A DNA stretch of 15,343 nucleotides from Rhodospirillaceae bacterium (lineage in GTDB: Bacteria; Pseudomonadota; Alphaproteobacteria; UBA8366; GCA-2717185), in contig PBDC01000085.1 of the NCBI GenBank assembly GCA_002717185.1, positions 1 through 15,343 on the forward strand. Direction: 5' to 3'. Position 1 is the stretch's first letter; each line of letters starts with the position of its first letter. The translations under genes were made by a program, and so were the position numbers. This document shows, in pieces, positions 1 through 7,517 of this stretch. Under the pieces are notes generated by a model, which worked only from the letters and a program-made list of their open reading frames with translations, did not search any database and was not told the DNA's origin.

Positions 1-126
1 CGCCGGCGATACCGCCAAATCCATTCAATCCTATTATTCTTCGCAATAATGTGGTGACGGATCGCGAGAATGGGACGTTGGGAGTGCGACCTAAGCTTGG
101 CGTTCAAATATCATTATGTGTTGCAC

Positions 127-1359
127 TTACTCCGCTGCTGAAGCCAGTCCCTCTGGGACTTCAATCACACCGGTGTTGAGCAATTCATCGATATCCGCCT
201 TGCTATACCCAAACTCCGCTAGCACTTCCGCACTGTGTTCACCAAGCCGTGGCGCGGCGCGGCGGACGCTAGCCGGGGATTTTGATAGCTTTACTGCAGG
301 GCCTAGCGTTTCGATTTTACCGACTGTGCTGTGGTCGACCTCTACAACCATGTTTCGATGACGTGTTTGCTCATCAGCGAACATCTCGCCAGTATCAAGT
401 ATTGGGCCGGCGGGGATGCCTGCTTTTTCCATCAGGGTCATCCATTCAAGGCGTGTCTTTTCCAGGAAAAAGGGTGTAAGCAATTCGCGCACCTTATCAA
501 GGTTTGCCATGCGTTCCGGCGTTTTTGCGAAACGCGGATCGTCGATCCATTCTTCGTGATTGAACAGCCGTGCAAGCCGCTGCCAACGTTCGTCACTTCC
601 TGCAGCCATGGTCATCCAGCCATCCTTAGTCTGGAATATCTCGTATGGGCCGTTCAGTGGATGTACGTTGCCGCGCGCTTCCGGTGCCTCCCCGCTGCCG
701 ACATATTGCGATGATTGATGGAATGTCGCAGCGATACCAGATTCCATCAGTGAGGTGTCCACGAACTGTCCTTCGCCGGTTGCTCGTTTGTGGATCACAG
801 CGGCCAGCACGCCCATCGCTCCAAACATGCCAGTCATCACGTCGCAAATCGGTGCGCCAGTCTTGAGCGGCGGATGGCCCTCGCCATAGCCGGTTGTGCT
901 CATCAGGCCGCTCATGCCCTGGGCGATCAGATCGACGCCGCCCAGATGGGAGTATGGGCCAGTACGCCCAAAACCCGAGATGCCGCAATAAATGAGACCA
1001 GGATTGATTTCCTTCAGTGCTTCGTAGCCGAGCCCCAGCCGGTTCATAGTATCCTTAAGGAAGTTCTCGACTAGCACGTCGACTTGTTTAACCAGCGTGC
1101 GGAAAATTTCCTTTCCCTGTTCGCTTTTCAGGTCGATGGCGAGGCCCCGCTTGTTGCGATTGATCATCATAAAAGAAGAGCTTTCGCCTTTGAATGCGGG
1201 AACGAAGCGTCGCGTGTCATCACCGCGACCAGGGCGCTCCACCTTGATTACGTCGGCGCCAAAGTCCGCCAGATGCATTGCGGCTGCCGGCCCAGCCAAA
1301 TTCATAGTAACGTCGAGTACCTTGACCCCTGTGAGCGGTCCCTTCGCCTGTTCTGACAT
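127..1359 (-). CDS. Class III (CaiB/BaiF-family) CoA-transferase
   Basis: This 410-residue protein probably moves coenzyme A from an acyl-CoA donor to a free carboxylic acid in the cytoplasm, activating an acid for breakdown. The N-terminal pattern GVKVLDVTMNLAGP at residues 11-24, then ADFGADVIKVERPGRGD at 31-47, is typical of the family. YCGISGFGRTGPY at 124-136 is the conserved core motif. D173 in the PICDVMTG segment sits where the family has its catalytic aspartate. The length is normal for a full family III enzyme. The ATG is preceded by AAAGGA at a good distance. It stands alone on the minus strand, divergent from the next gene, with a small inverted repeat just upstream. The family assignment is secure. 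The acid substrate is unknown; an acid released by the BVMO/esterase steps encoded further right is an inference. Confidence 0.93.
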   Translation of the reverse strand: MSEQAKGPLTGVKVLDVTMNLAGPAAAMHLADFGADVIKVERPGRGDDTRRFVPAFKGESSSFMMINRNKRGLAIDLKSEQGKEIFRTLVKQVDVLVENFLKDTMNRLGLGYEALKEINPGLIYCGISGFGRTGPYSHLGGVDLIAQGMSGLMSTTGYGEGHPPLKTGAPICDVMTGMFGAMGVLAAVIHKRATGEGQFVDTSLMESGIAATFHQSSQYVGSGEAPEARGNVHPLNGPYEIFQTKDGWMTMAAGSDERWQRLARLFNHEEWIDDPRFAKTPERMANLDKVRELLTPFFLEKTRLEWMTLMEKAGIPAGPILDTGEMFADEQTRHRNMVVEVDHSTVGKIETLGPAVKLSKSPASVRRAAPRLGEHSAEVLAEFGYSKADIDELLNTGVIEVPEGLASAAE

Positions 1360-1371
1360 TGTCTTTCATCC

Positions 1372-1388
1372 TTTCGTAACAAACGAAA
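1372..1388. promoter_or_regulatory. Perfect 6-bp inverted repeat upstream of the CoA-transferase
   Basis: TTTCGT and ACGAAA are separated by five bases, starting 13 bases upstream of the CoA-transferase ATG and just before its Shine-Dalgarno sequence. It could be an operator half-site pair or a short 5'-UTR hairpin. Six-base arms can occur by chance. Confidence 0.3.
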
Positions 1389-1533
1389 CGTCAGCGTACA
1401 CTTTCATGAGTTGAAGCGGAAATTGAGCCCGCGTGGACGAGCAGTAAGTGACGAGATGATGGGCTTATGCCTCTGTGCTTTGCGCCGTATGCTGATCTGT
1501 GTTCGAAAGTAATCGAAATTAATGGGAGTTAAC

Positions 1534-2178
1534 ATGCTCGTGCGTCGGTTATGGCTCATCTTCGCAGCGTTATGCTGTCTACCCATCGCTGTGTTTGTTT
1601 TGAGCCTCGATCTGTTCCGTGAATTTGGCAGCGGCGACGCGCAACAGATCGATCTAGTTATGGGGAGCCAGCGGCTCCGGGCCGATCGGGCTTATACGAA
1701 ATGGGTGAACTATCCCGTCGGTGCGCATGTGGAAGAGATCCATTATCGGGCGCTGTTGCCCGATATGAGGCCAAAAGATGATGCTGGTTCTTCGATCGCA
1801 TTCGATAAACAGGATAAGGACGACATAATGATCACATTGCAACGACGGGTTCGGCCCTGGGCAAACCGGTCGACGGTAGCTCATATACGCGCTCTTAAGA
1901 CCCATACGGATGATCCAGCAAATACGAACCTTTCTGTCACGGATTATGATCACCGCCCTGTAAGGGATCTGTTCTATCGTTTGTCTGAGACTGGTTCCGT
2001 CGACTGGTTCGCCGAATGCGATAAGCCCGAAGAGGAGGAAGCGCCCACTTGTCTAGCTGTTGAACGACGCTTCACGACAATTGGTGTTAGCTATGAGTTT
2101 GATCGCGTTTGGCTGACAGGTTGGCAGGACGTACGCAGCAAGGTTTCGGAATTCGTATCGCAACGTTTGGTGCCATAA
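1534..2178 (+). CDS. Membrane-anchored or exported protein of unknown function
   Basis: I do not recognise this 214-residue protein. It opens with MLVRR followed by a hydrophobic stretch at about residues 6-25, which looks like a signal-anchor or uncleaved signal peptide with the bulk on the periplasmic side. The remainder is soluble, rich in charged residues, and has one notable acidic patch (PEEEEAP, 165-171) flanked by C162 and C173, which could form a disulfide if the domain is periplasmic. No catalytic motif is visible. I chose the ATG at 1534 because GGGAG ends five bases before it; the in-frame ATG at 1522 overlaps that ribosome site and has none of its own. It is divergent from the CoA-transferase and convergent with the cupin gene, so it is probably transcribed alone. 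A link to the catabolic genes is not evident. Confidence 0.75.
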   Translation: MLVRRLWLIFAALCCLPIAVFVLSLDLFREFGSGDAQQIDLVMGSQRLRADRAYTKWVNYPVGAHVEEIHYRALLPDMRPKDDAGSSIAFDKQDKDDIMITLQRRVRPWANRSTVAHIRALKTHTDDPANTNLSVTDYDHRPVRDLFYRLSETGSVDWFAECDKPEEEEAPTCLAVERRFTTIGVSYEFDRVWLTGWQDVRSKVSEFVSQRLVP

Positions 2179-2203
2179 TTCCAGTTGGGTAAGGGCGCGG
2201 CTG

Positions 2204-2764
2204 TCAGGTCAGCGGGGCTTTATCCGCAGCGGTGGCACGTTGCGCTAAACCTTCGTATTTCGACCAATCGAGCGGCTGCTCTTGCAACGTGTCCGGATCC
2301 CACATCTGGCGTTCTACACCCAGGACATTATCGCCATAGACATGCAGCCCAATAGCCGGTTTGTCGCTGGTACATTCAGCGACGTGGACAGCGTCGGCCG
2401 CCATGTAAATAACGTCGCCACGCGCTAGATCGACAGAACGGTCATAGGTGAGGGAGCCGTCGTCATTGCGTTTGTAGACGGTATTCTTTTCTGATCCTGA
2501 CAGGACTAGGATCGATGCCCAAGTACCGTGATTGTGCGGCGGGGTACGGCGGCCGTCGGGAAACTGGACTTTGAGCAGACTGAGGTTTGGAGAGCGGTAG
2601 AAGGCCTGAAGTGCGTTACCACCGCTGCCGGTCAGGTACGACGTCGCTTCGAGGACACCGTCCAGGTCATTTTTCAGTTCCTGCATGACGGCCATGGTTG
2701 CCTTGTGTGGGTAGTCTTCAGCGGCTGCCGGCGCAAAGCGTGCAACTAGTTCTGATACGTTCAT
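2204..2764 (-). CDS. Cysteine-dioxygenase-like cupin (putative thiol dioxygenase)
   Basis: This 186-residue protein has a single cupin fold of the cysteine dioxygenase type, a mononuclear iron enzyme that adds O2 to a thiol to give a sulfinate. The metal-binding pattern is clear: PPHNHG at residues 75-80 supplies H77 and H79, and H127 in DAVHVAE completes a three-histidine site. H141 in GLHVYGDN is a further conserved-looking residue. The acidic second ligand of classical cupins is not obvious, which agrees with the 3-His thiol dioxygenases. Length is close to that family. GGAG lies seven bases before the ATG. It follows an SDR gene on the same strand after a 68-base gap and is probably co-transcribed. 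The fold is confident. The substrate (cysteine, 3-mercaptopropionate or something else, possibly not a thiol) cannot be told. Confidence 0.8.
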   Translation of the reverse strand: MNVSELVARFAPAAAEDYPHKATMAVMQELKNDLDGVLEATSYLTGSGGNALQAFYRSPNLSLLKVQFPDGRRTPPHNHGTWASILVLSGSEKNTVYKRNDDGSLTYDRSVDLARGDVIYMAADAVHVAECTSDKPAIGLHVYGDNVLGVERQMWDPDTLQEQPLDWSKYEGLAQRATAADKAPLT

Positions 2765-2832
2765 AATTATACTCCAAGGCCTGTCTTTATTGTCGCGAGT
2801 TTACCAGCCACATGAATAGGATTGAAGGTACG

Positions 2833-3666
2833 TTAATCCGGCCAAATAACTGTTGCTGCGGCGAGGTCTGGCCAGCCGGCGCTGGACCCGGCTTCGGCGA
2901 CGGCGTCGGCATCCGACATTGTCGGATCCCACTTGCCGCCAATGAAACGCTGCCCCGTAACGCCGTCTGCTTTGCTTGTACATAGCCATGCGATTGGCGG
3001 TCCCATGACCTCCGGTTTAAGCATCTTTGCGGGGTCCATTTCAGATTCGGGTTTGAGGAAGGGTGTGTCTGTCGGGCCGCCCGGCACGACCACATTGACC
3101 GTGATCCCGGTCCCTTCGAGTTCCTTTGCCCAGGCCGCGGACCCTGCCTCCAACGCCGCTTTCGTCGCGCCGTAGGGCATGCTGCGCAACATGGTGAAGA
3201 AGCTTGTCGTTACGTTGATGATCCGACCCCACCCTCTATCCTTCATGCCGGGCAGGACGGCACGGATCATGTGCAAAGCGCCATTGATGTTAGTCGCGAA
3301 GAACTGGCCCCATACCTCCGGTGTCAGTTCTTCCAGTGTGAGCAGGTTTTTTTCCCCGTCAGGGCGGATATGACAGGCGCCAAACCCTGCATTGTTGACC
3401 AGGATATCGACCTGTCCAAACGCGTCATTCACGGTCGATACCGCTTGATCGCATTGGCTCGGATCCGATACGTCGCTGGTGACCCCAAGCACACTATTAG
3501 TGCCAAATTCTCGGTTCAGTGTTTCTGCCACGCGTTCGGCGGTGTCCCCGTTGATATCCAGCAATGCTAGACGGTGTCCGTCAACGAGCATTCGACGCGC
3601 CATCTCCGTACCGATCCCGCCGGCCCCACCGGTTATGATCGCGACCTTCGTGCCAAGCGCAGGCAT
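2833..3666 (-). CDS. SDR-family NAD(P)-dependent oxidoreductase (SDR-1)
   Basis: This is a 277-residue short-chain dehydrogenase/reductase. TGGAGGIG at residues 12-19 is the cofactor-binding glycine motif, D37 at the end of the second strand favours NAD(H), and NNAG is at 91-94. N126, Y165 and K169 (YGATK) fit the active-site tetrad. The usual catalytic serine segment reads NVTTSFF (151-157), one residue closer to the tyrosine than usual, so T153, T154 or S155 must take that role. The C-terminus runs about 35 residues beyond the GQRFIGGKWD region and ends in a Trp/Pro-rich tail, which differs from the two other SDRs here. A strong GGAGGGGG ribosome site precedes the ATG. It is first in a unit with the cupin gene. 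It probably interconverts an alcohol and a ketone or aldehyde; the substrate is unknown. Confidence 0.9.
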   Translation of the reverse strand: MPALGTKVAIITGGAGGIGTEMARRMLVDGHRLALLDINGDTAERVAETLNREFGTNSVLGVTSDVSDPSQCDQAVSTVNDAFGQVDILVNNAGFGACHIRPDGEKNLLTLEELTPEVWGQFFATNINGALHMIRAVLPGMKDRGWGRIINVTTSFFTMLRSMPYGATKAALEAGSAAWAKELEGTGITVNVVVPGGPTDTPFLKPESEMDPAKMLKPEVMGPPIAWLCTSKADGVTGQRFIGGKWDPTMSDADAVAEAGSSAGWPDLAAATVIWPD

Positions 3667-3906
3667 GCTTTCTACCCCCTCCGACCTCTGATTTTGGCGG
3701 GAGTATAGGAATTGATCCGGTCTTGGCGAATCTCGAGGCAGCGATTAGGTGTGATGACGTCCCCCAACAGCCTACGCTGTACCTTCCAGTACAACGACTG
3801 TGGTATCTCAGTTGATGAGTCGTTAGTGATGCTTTGGCCTTGGATAAGGGTACGCCGAGTTCACAGTTCTATCTGCTAACGACAAGGTTTCTCTTAATCA
3901 ATAGGT

Positions 3907-3923
3907 CGACGATACGATCGTCG
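3907..3923. promoter_or_regulatory. 17-base hyphenated palindrome, candidate operator
   Basis: CGACGAT and ATCGTCG are perfect 7-base inverted arms separated by ACG. The element lies near the middle of the divergent intergenic region, about 240 bases from the SDR-1 start and 272 from the SDR-2 start. Such a site could bind a dimeric regulator shared by both units. There is no run of T after it, so it does not look like a terminator. Confidence 0.35.
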
Positions 3924-4012
3924 CGGCAAGCAAACTGCCATTTAAAATTTGTCATCAATTCGAGGTGATGGGGGAGAACTTTCGTGCTGTTGATATGACT
4001 CCTGTTGTTTAT

Positions 4013-4081
4013 CGCTGGCGGCTCCAGACCAGCCTTTGCGATCTTGTTGCAGGCCGCTTCGACGCAGCCATTCGTCACTGT
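4013..4081 (+). pseudogene. Possible relic of a LysR-type regulator effector domain
   Basis: The frame here reads TSLCDLVAGRFDAAIRH within a short open stretch (3905-4165) that has no intact N-terminal helix-turn-helix and no matching continuation. The pattern TS-x-DLV-x(3)-FDAAIR resembles the segment of GcvA-like LysR effector domains usually written TS-x(3)-VDF-x(4)-D-x-AIR. The match is only about 20 residues long, so chance similarity is quite possible. If real, a regulator once sat between the two divergent units and has been lost. Confidence 0.3.
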
Positions 4082-4111
4082 ATTCCAATTGAGATAAGTG
4101 GGCCGGCCAAT

Positions 4112-4158
4112 TTGACTTCACTTGACCCGAATGCAAACGTTTTTGCGAATTCAAACGT
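4112..4158 (+). promoter_or_regulatory. Candidate promoter/operator region for SDR-2 and BVMO1
   Basis: Two TTGAC motifs (4112 and 4122) are followed by GCAAA-cgtt-TTTGC (4133-4146), and the 7-mer CAAACGT occurs at both 4134-4140 and 4152-4158. TTGACC at 4122 with GCGAAT at 4145 has 17-base spacing but a poor -10. The GCAAACG half-site recalls LacI/PurR-type operators, though the spacing to the second half is two bases longer. It ends 37 bases before the SDR-2 start codon. This is suggestive only. Confidence 0.25.
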
Positions 4159-4195
4159 CTTGTGATAGAGCGCATTGCGTGGAAGGTAAGGACCA

Positions 4196-5023
4196 ATGAA
4201 CGACCTCAAAGGTAAGACTGTAATTATCACCGGCGTCGGACGACCGCGCGGAATTGGCCGGGCGTCGGCGCTGCGGTTTGCGCAAGAAGGGGCCAATTTG
4301 GTGCTGGCCGACCTGGGCGTGAGCGATAGTCATGTCGGTGAGATCGACGGTGTCTCCCCCGACTTGGAGGCGGTGACGCAGGAGGTGATTGATGGCGGCG
4401 CGCAGGCGATCGCCGTTGCGACTGATGTCAGCGTTGAAGGGGATGTCGAGAAACTGGTTGGCGCGGCAGTAGATAGGTTTGGGCGAGTCGACGCGATGGT
4501 AGCTAATGCCGCAATCCTGGCCGCAAAGGGCGATCCTCTTGAGGTTCCATATGAGGCCTATATGAGGGTGTTGTCGGTCAACCTAGCAGGCGTTTTCTTG
4601 AGTGCGCGTGTTGCTGCGAAACAGATAAAGAAACAAGGCGGAGGCGGTAGTATCATTACCGTCGGGTCGCGCGCTTCGCGCCGGGGTAGCGCTGACAGCG
4701 CCGCGTACTGTTCAGCCAAATTTGGTGTAATTGGACTAACGCAAAGTCTCGCCATGGCGTTAGCCGGTGAAGGAATTAGGGTTAACTGCGTTTGTCCTGG
4801 CGCTGTTGATACTGAAATGTATGTCGGTGTCACCAATGATGTAGCGAACAAGGAGGGTGTCGATTTCGAGGCGGCGCGTTCTAAGCTCGGAAGTATGATC
4901 CCACTTGGACGGCTCACAACCGCCGAAGACGTAGCCAAGGCTATTGTCTGGTTTGCCACCGACCAGACGAGCCATGTCACTGGGCAGGCGTTCAACGTCA
5001 ATGGCGGGTCCTGGATGAACTGA
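4196..5023 (+). CDS. SDR-family NAD(P)-dependent oxidoreductase (SDR-2)
   Basis: This is a 275-residue short-chain dehydrogenase/reductase of normal length. The cofactor motif is the longer variant TGVGRPRGIG (residues 12-21), with two extra residues compared with TGxxxGxG. D39 points to NAD(H). The NNAG position reads ANAA (103-106). The catalytic set is complete: N129, S158, Y171 and K175 (YCSAK). The C-terminus ends in the common VNGGSWMN form. GGAAGG lies nine bases before the ATG. The gene is 45 bases upstream of BVMO1 on the same strand, so the pair is probably an operon in which this enzyme oxidises a secondary alcohol to the ketone that BVMO1 attacks. That pathway order is inferred from the pairing, not shown. 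The family call is secure and the substrate is unknown. Confidence 0.93.
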   Translation: MNDLKGKTVIITGVGRPRGIGRASALRFAQEGANLVLADLGVSDSHVGEIDGVSPDLEAVTQEVIDGGAQAIAVATDVSVEGDVEKLVGAAVDRFGRVDAMVANAAILAAKGDPLEVPYEAYMRVLSVNLAGVFLSARVAAKQIKKQGGGGSIITVGSRASRRGSADSAAYCSAKFGVIGLTQSLAMALAGEGIRVNCVCPGAVDTEMYVGVTNDVANKEGVDFEAARSKLGSMIPLGRLTTAEDVAKAIVWFATDQTSHVTGQAFNVNGGSWMN

Positions 5024-5068
5024 GGGTACGCCGCTTGTCCGCAGAAATAACGGAGTTTCTTAAAGACA

Positions 5069-6682
5069 ATGACTGTTATGAAAAAACCTGACCTCGACGT
5101 CATCATAATTGGCGCAGGCGTCGCCGGCCTCTACGCAATTTACCGCCTGCGCAAGCAGGGGCTGCAAGTACGCGCATATGAGGCGGGCGATGGCATCGGT
5201 GGCACCTGGTTTTGGAACCGTTACCCCGGTTGCCGCTGCGACGTGGAAAGCATGGAGTACTCCTACGCCTTCGATGATGATCTCCAGCAGGAATGGAAGT
5301 GGCCGGAGCGATACGGCACGCAGCCTGAAATTCTAAGATATCTCAATCATGTATCTGACCGTTTTGATGTAATGCGTGATGTCCAGTTGAATACTCGTGT
5401 CACGGCGGCGCATTTTGACAGTGGGATCAATCTGTGGACCATTACCACGGAACAAGGTGAGACCGTGTCGGCCCCGTTTTGCATCATGGCGACGGGCAAC
5501 CTTTCGACCCCGCGTTTTCCAAAAATCACGGGCATAGACGATTATAACGGAGAGAAATACCACACTGGACTGTGGCCGAAGGAGGGTGTCGACTTTACCG
5601 GTAAGGTGACCGGCGTGATCGGAACGGGGTCTTCGGGTGTTCAGAGCATCCCGATCATTGCCAAGCAGGCGAAGCATCTGTTCGTCTTCCAAAGGACAGC
5701 GAACTTCTCCCTACCGGCGCGCAACGCGCCGCTCGAGCCGGAAAAAGAACGCAAACACAAGGAAGAATATGTCGAGCGTCGGAAGGCAGCCTACAGCACG
5801 CCTTTCGGTATTGCTGGCTATCCGCCACCCGATAAGTTCGCCGCCGAGGCGACCTCGGCGGAACGGGAGGCGTCGTATGAAGCGAAATGGGCTGAGGGCG
5901 GCAGTATCTCTTTCCTGTTCGCCTACAAGGATCTCCTACTCGACAAGGCAGCTAACGATACGGCGTCCGATTTCGTGCGCGCGAAGATCCGCTCGACTGT
6001 CAAGGACCCAAAGACTGCAGAACTGTTGTGTCCGAATGACCATCCGATCGGCACCAAGCGGCTGATCCTCGACACGGATTATTTCGAGACCTACAACCGC
6101 GATAATGTGACGCTCGTCGGCATCCGGTCGAACCCGATTGAACGTTTCACTCGCTCAGGTCTCCAACTGACTGACGGCAAGAGTTATGACTTGGATGCGA
6201 TCTCTTTCGCCACTGGTTTTGATGCGATGACGGGGGCGATGCGCGAAATTGATATCCGAACGGATAAAGGCGCAGACATACGCGAAAAATGGCAGGATGG
6301 CCCGCGTACCTATCTGGGCATCATGGTTTCTGGTTTCCCCAATATGTTCATGGTCACGGGACCTCAAAGCCCCGGTGTGAAGAGCCAGATGATCTTGTCC
6401 TGCGAATGGCATGTGGATTTCATCGCCGACGCAATCGAACATATGCGGGGTAAGGGTTTAACCCACATTGATGCAGAGGGGACTGCCGAAGATGGGTGGG
6501 TAGAGCACAACAATCAGGTAGCTGACAGTACGCTCTACCCGCTGGCGAATTCCTGGTATGTAGGCGCTAATATCCCCGGGAAACCGCGGATCTTTATGCC
6601 TTATGTGGGCGGCGTTGAGGCCTATACGAACAAATGCAAGCAAGTGGTCGACAACGGCTATGAAGGATTTCAAATGAGCTAA
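5069..6682 (+). CDS. Type I Baeyer-Villiger monooxygenase, FAD/NADPH (BVMO1)
   Basis: This 537-residue flavoprotein should insert one oxygen atom of O2 next to a ketone, giving an ester or lactone, using NADPH. Two Rossmann motifs are present: GAGVAG (15-20, FAD) and GTGSSG (185-190, NADPH). Between them lie GGTWFWNRYPGCRCD and the BVMO fingerprint YNGEKYHTGLWP (159-170), in which the first residue is Tyr instead of the usual Phe. R331 in GTKRL corresponds to the active-site arginine of cyclohexanone monooxygenase. FATGFDAMTG and SWYVGANIPGK near the end complete the family pattern. The length is full. CGGAG lies 13 bases before the ATG; an internal ATG at 5078 is farther from it. It is probably the second gene of a unit with SDR-2 and converges with SDR-3 across 73 bases, where I see no strong terminator hairpin. 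Confidence 0.95.
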   Translation: MTVMKKPDLDVIIIGAGVAGLYAIYRLRKQGLQVRAYEAGDGIGGTWFWNRYPGCRCDVESMEYSYAFDDDLQQEWKWPERYGTQPEILRYLNHVSDRFDVMRDVQLNTRVTAAHFDSGINLWTITTEQGETVSAPFCIMATGNLSTPRFPKITGIDDYNGEKYHTGLWPKEGVDFTGKVTGVIGTGSSGVQSIPIIAKQAKHLFVFQRTANFSLPARNAPLEPEKERKHKEEYVERRKAAYSTPFGIAGYPPPDKFAAEATSAEREASYEAKWAEGGSISFLFAYKDLLLDKAANDTASDFVRAKIRSTVKDPKTAELLCPNDHPIGTKRLILDTDYFETYNRDNVTLVGIRSNPIERFTRSGLQLTDGKSYDLDAISFATGFDAMTGAMREIDIRTDKGADIREKWQDGPRTYLGIMVSGFPNMFMVTGPQSPGVKSQMILSCEWHVDFIADAIEHMRGKGLTHIDAEGTAEDGWVEHNNQVADSTLYPLANSWYVGANIPGKPRIFMPYVGGVEAYTNKCKQVVDNGYEGFQMS

Positions 6683-6755
6683 CTATGCGTTGTGGGTGGC
6701 AAATTTACTCGATTGGCACGATTCCACATTCGAAGTTAGCTGCGTTAGCAGAACT

Positions 6756-7517
6756 CTAATCTCTTGCGATACCGATTGCTGTATAGCCTCCATCGACGTA
6801 GAGGATATGCCCGTTCATATATGCGGCTTCTTCGCCCGCCAGGAATGCTGCAGCGTCGGCCATCTCCTCAATTTTGCCGTATCGCCCGACTGGGATGAGA
6901 TCAAGATAGGCCTCACGGGTCACGTCGGAATGGGCGACCGCGGTGAGTGGTGTCTCTACTGGCCCGGGTCCTATCGCGTTTGCTGTAACGCCAAGCGGCC
7001 CCAGCTCCAACGCCATCTGGCGAGTCAAACCGATCACTGCGGCTTTCGACGTGCCGTAGCCGGTGCGACCAATCCCGGCGCGCAACCCGGCGATCGAGGC
7101 GATATTAATGACCCGGCCGTAGCCTTGTTTGACCATTTGGCGGGCGGCATGCTGCGCGCAATAAAGGGTCCCCTCCAGATTAACCTTCATGATCCGTTGA
7201 AAGTCTTCCGGTTTAGCTTCCAAAAAAGGCATGTGACTGGCAATTCCAGCGCTGTTGACGATGATATCAACTTTACCGAACCGTTTTATTGTCTCTAATG
7301 TTAAGCGTTCTGCAGCATCGTAGTTAGTCACGTCCATACCGATGGCCATCGCCTCGGTCGGGCCGGAAGTGATTTCGTGTGCCACGCTTTGCGCGTTTTC
7401 TTCATTAATATCCGCGCAAACGACAGCGGCACCTTCCGCTGCGAAGCGCCGCGCTATACCGCCGCCGAGGCCACTTCCACCGCCTGTAACGATTGCTACA
7501 CGATCCTTCAGCCGCAT
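6756..7517 (-). CDS. SDR-family NAD(P)-dependent oxidoreductase (SDR-3)
   Basis: This 253-residue classical SDR has TGGGSGLG at residues 11-18, D36 (favouring NAD), NSAG at 88-91 and a full catalytic set N113, S141, Y154 and K158 (YGTSK). The end YVDGGYTAIGIARD is typical of FabG-like SDRs. I start it at the ATG at 7517, placed well after GGGAG; a GTG immediately before (7520) is also in frame and would add one residue. It is a single minus-strand gene between two plus-strand BVMO units and is divergent from the SGNH hydrolase gene. The likely role is alcohol-ketone interconversion on a pathway intermediate. It differs from SDR-1 and SDR-2 throughout, so it is not a recent duplicate of either. 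The substrate is not determinable. Confidence 0.92.
   Translation of the reverse strand: MRLKDRVAIVTGGGSGLGGGIARRFAAEGAAVVCADINEENAQSVAHEITSGPTEAMAIGMDVTNYDAAERLTLETIKRFGKVDIIVNSAGIASHMPFLEAKPEDFQRIMKVNLEGTLYCAQHAARQMVKQGYGRVINIASIAGLRAGIGRTGYGTSKAAVIGLTRQMALELGPLGVTANAIGPGPVETPLTAVAHSDVTREAYLDLIPVGRYGKIEEMADAAAFLAGEEAAYMNGHILYVDGGYTAIGIARD

Larger units (their letters stand above)
3667..4195. other. 529-base divergent intergenic region without an intact gene
   Basis: This gap separates the divergent SDR-1 and SDR-2 genes and must hold promoters for both units. No reading frame in it has a convincing start, ribosome site and length. It contains a 17-base hyphenated palindrome near its middle, a possible LysR effector-domain relic, and repeat-rich promoter-like sequence next to SDR-2, listed separately. 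The left part (about 3690-3900) shows nothing I can name. Confidence 0.7.

Noticed and set aside
1..126. Open frames entering from the left edge (one stops at 47-49, another runs to about 179)
   Set aside because: Too short to recognise a product, and the longer one overlaps the CoA-transferase 3' end in antisense. There is no support for either as a gene end.
626..988. Antisense and shifted-frame open stretches inside the CoA-transferase and other large genes
   Set aside because: They have no ribosome sites, their translations resemble no family, and they are explained by the codon bias of the real genes on the other frame.
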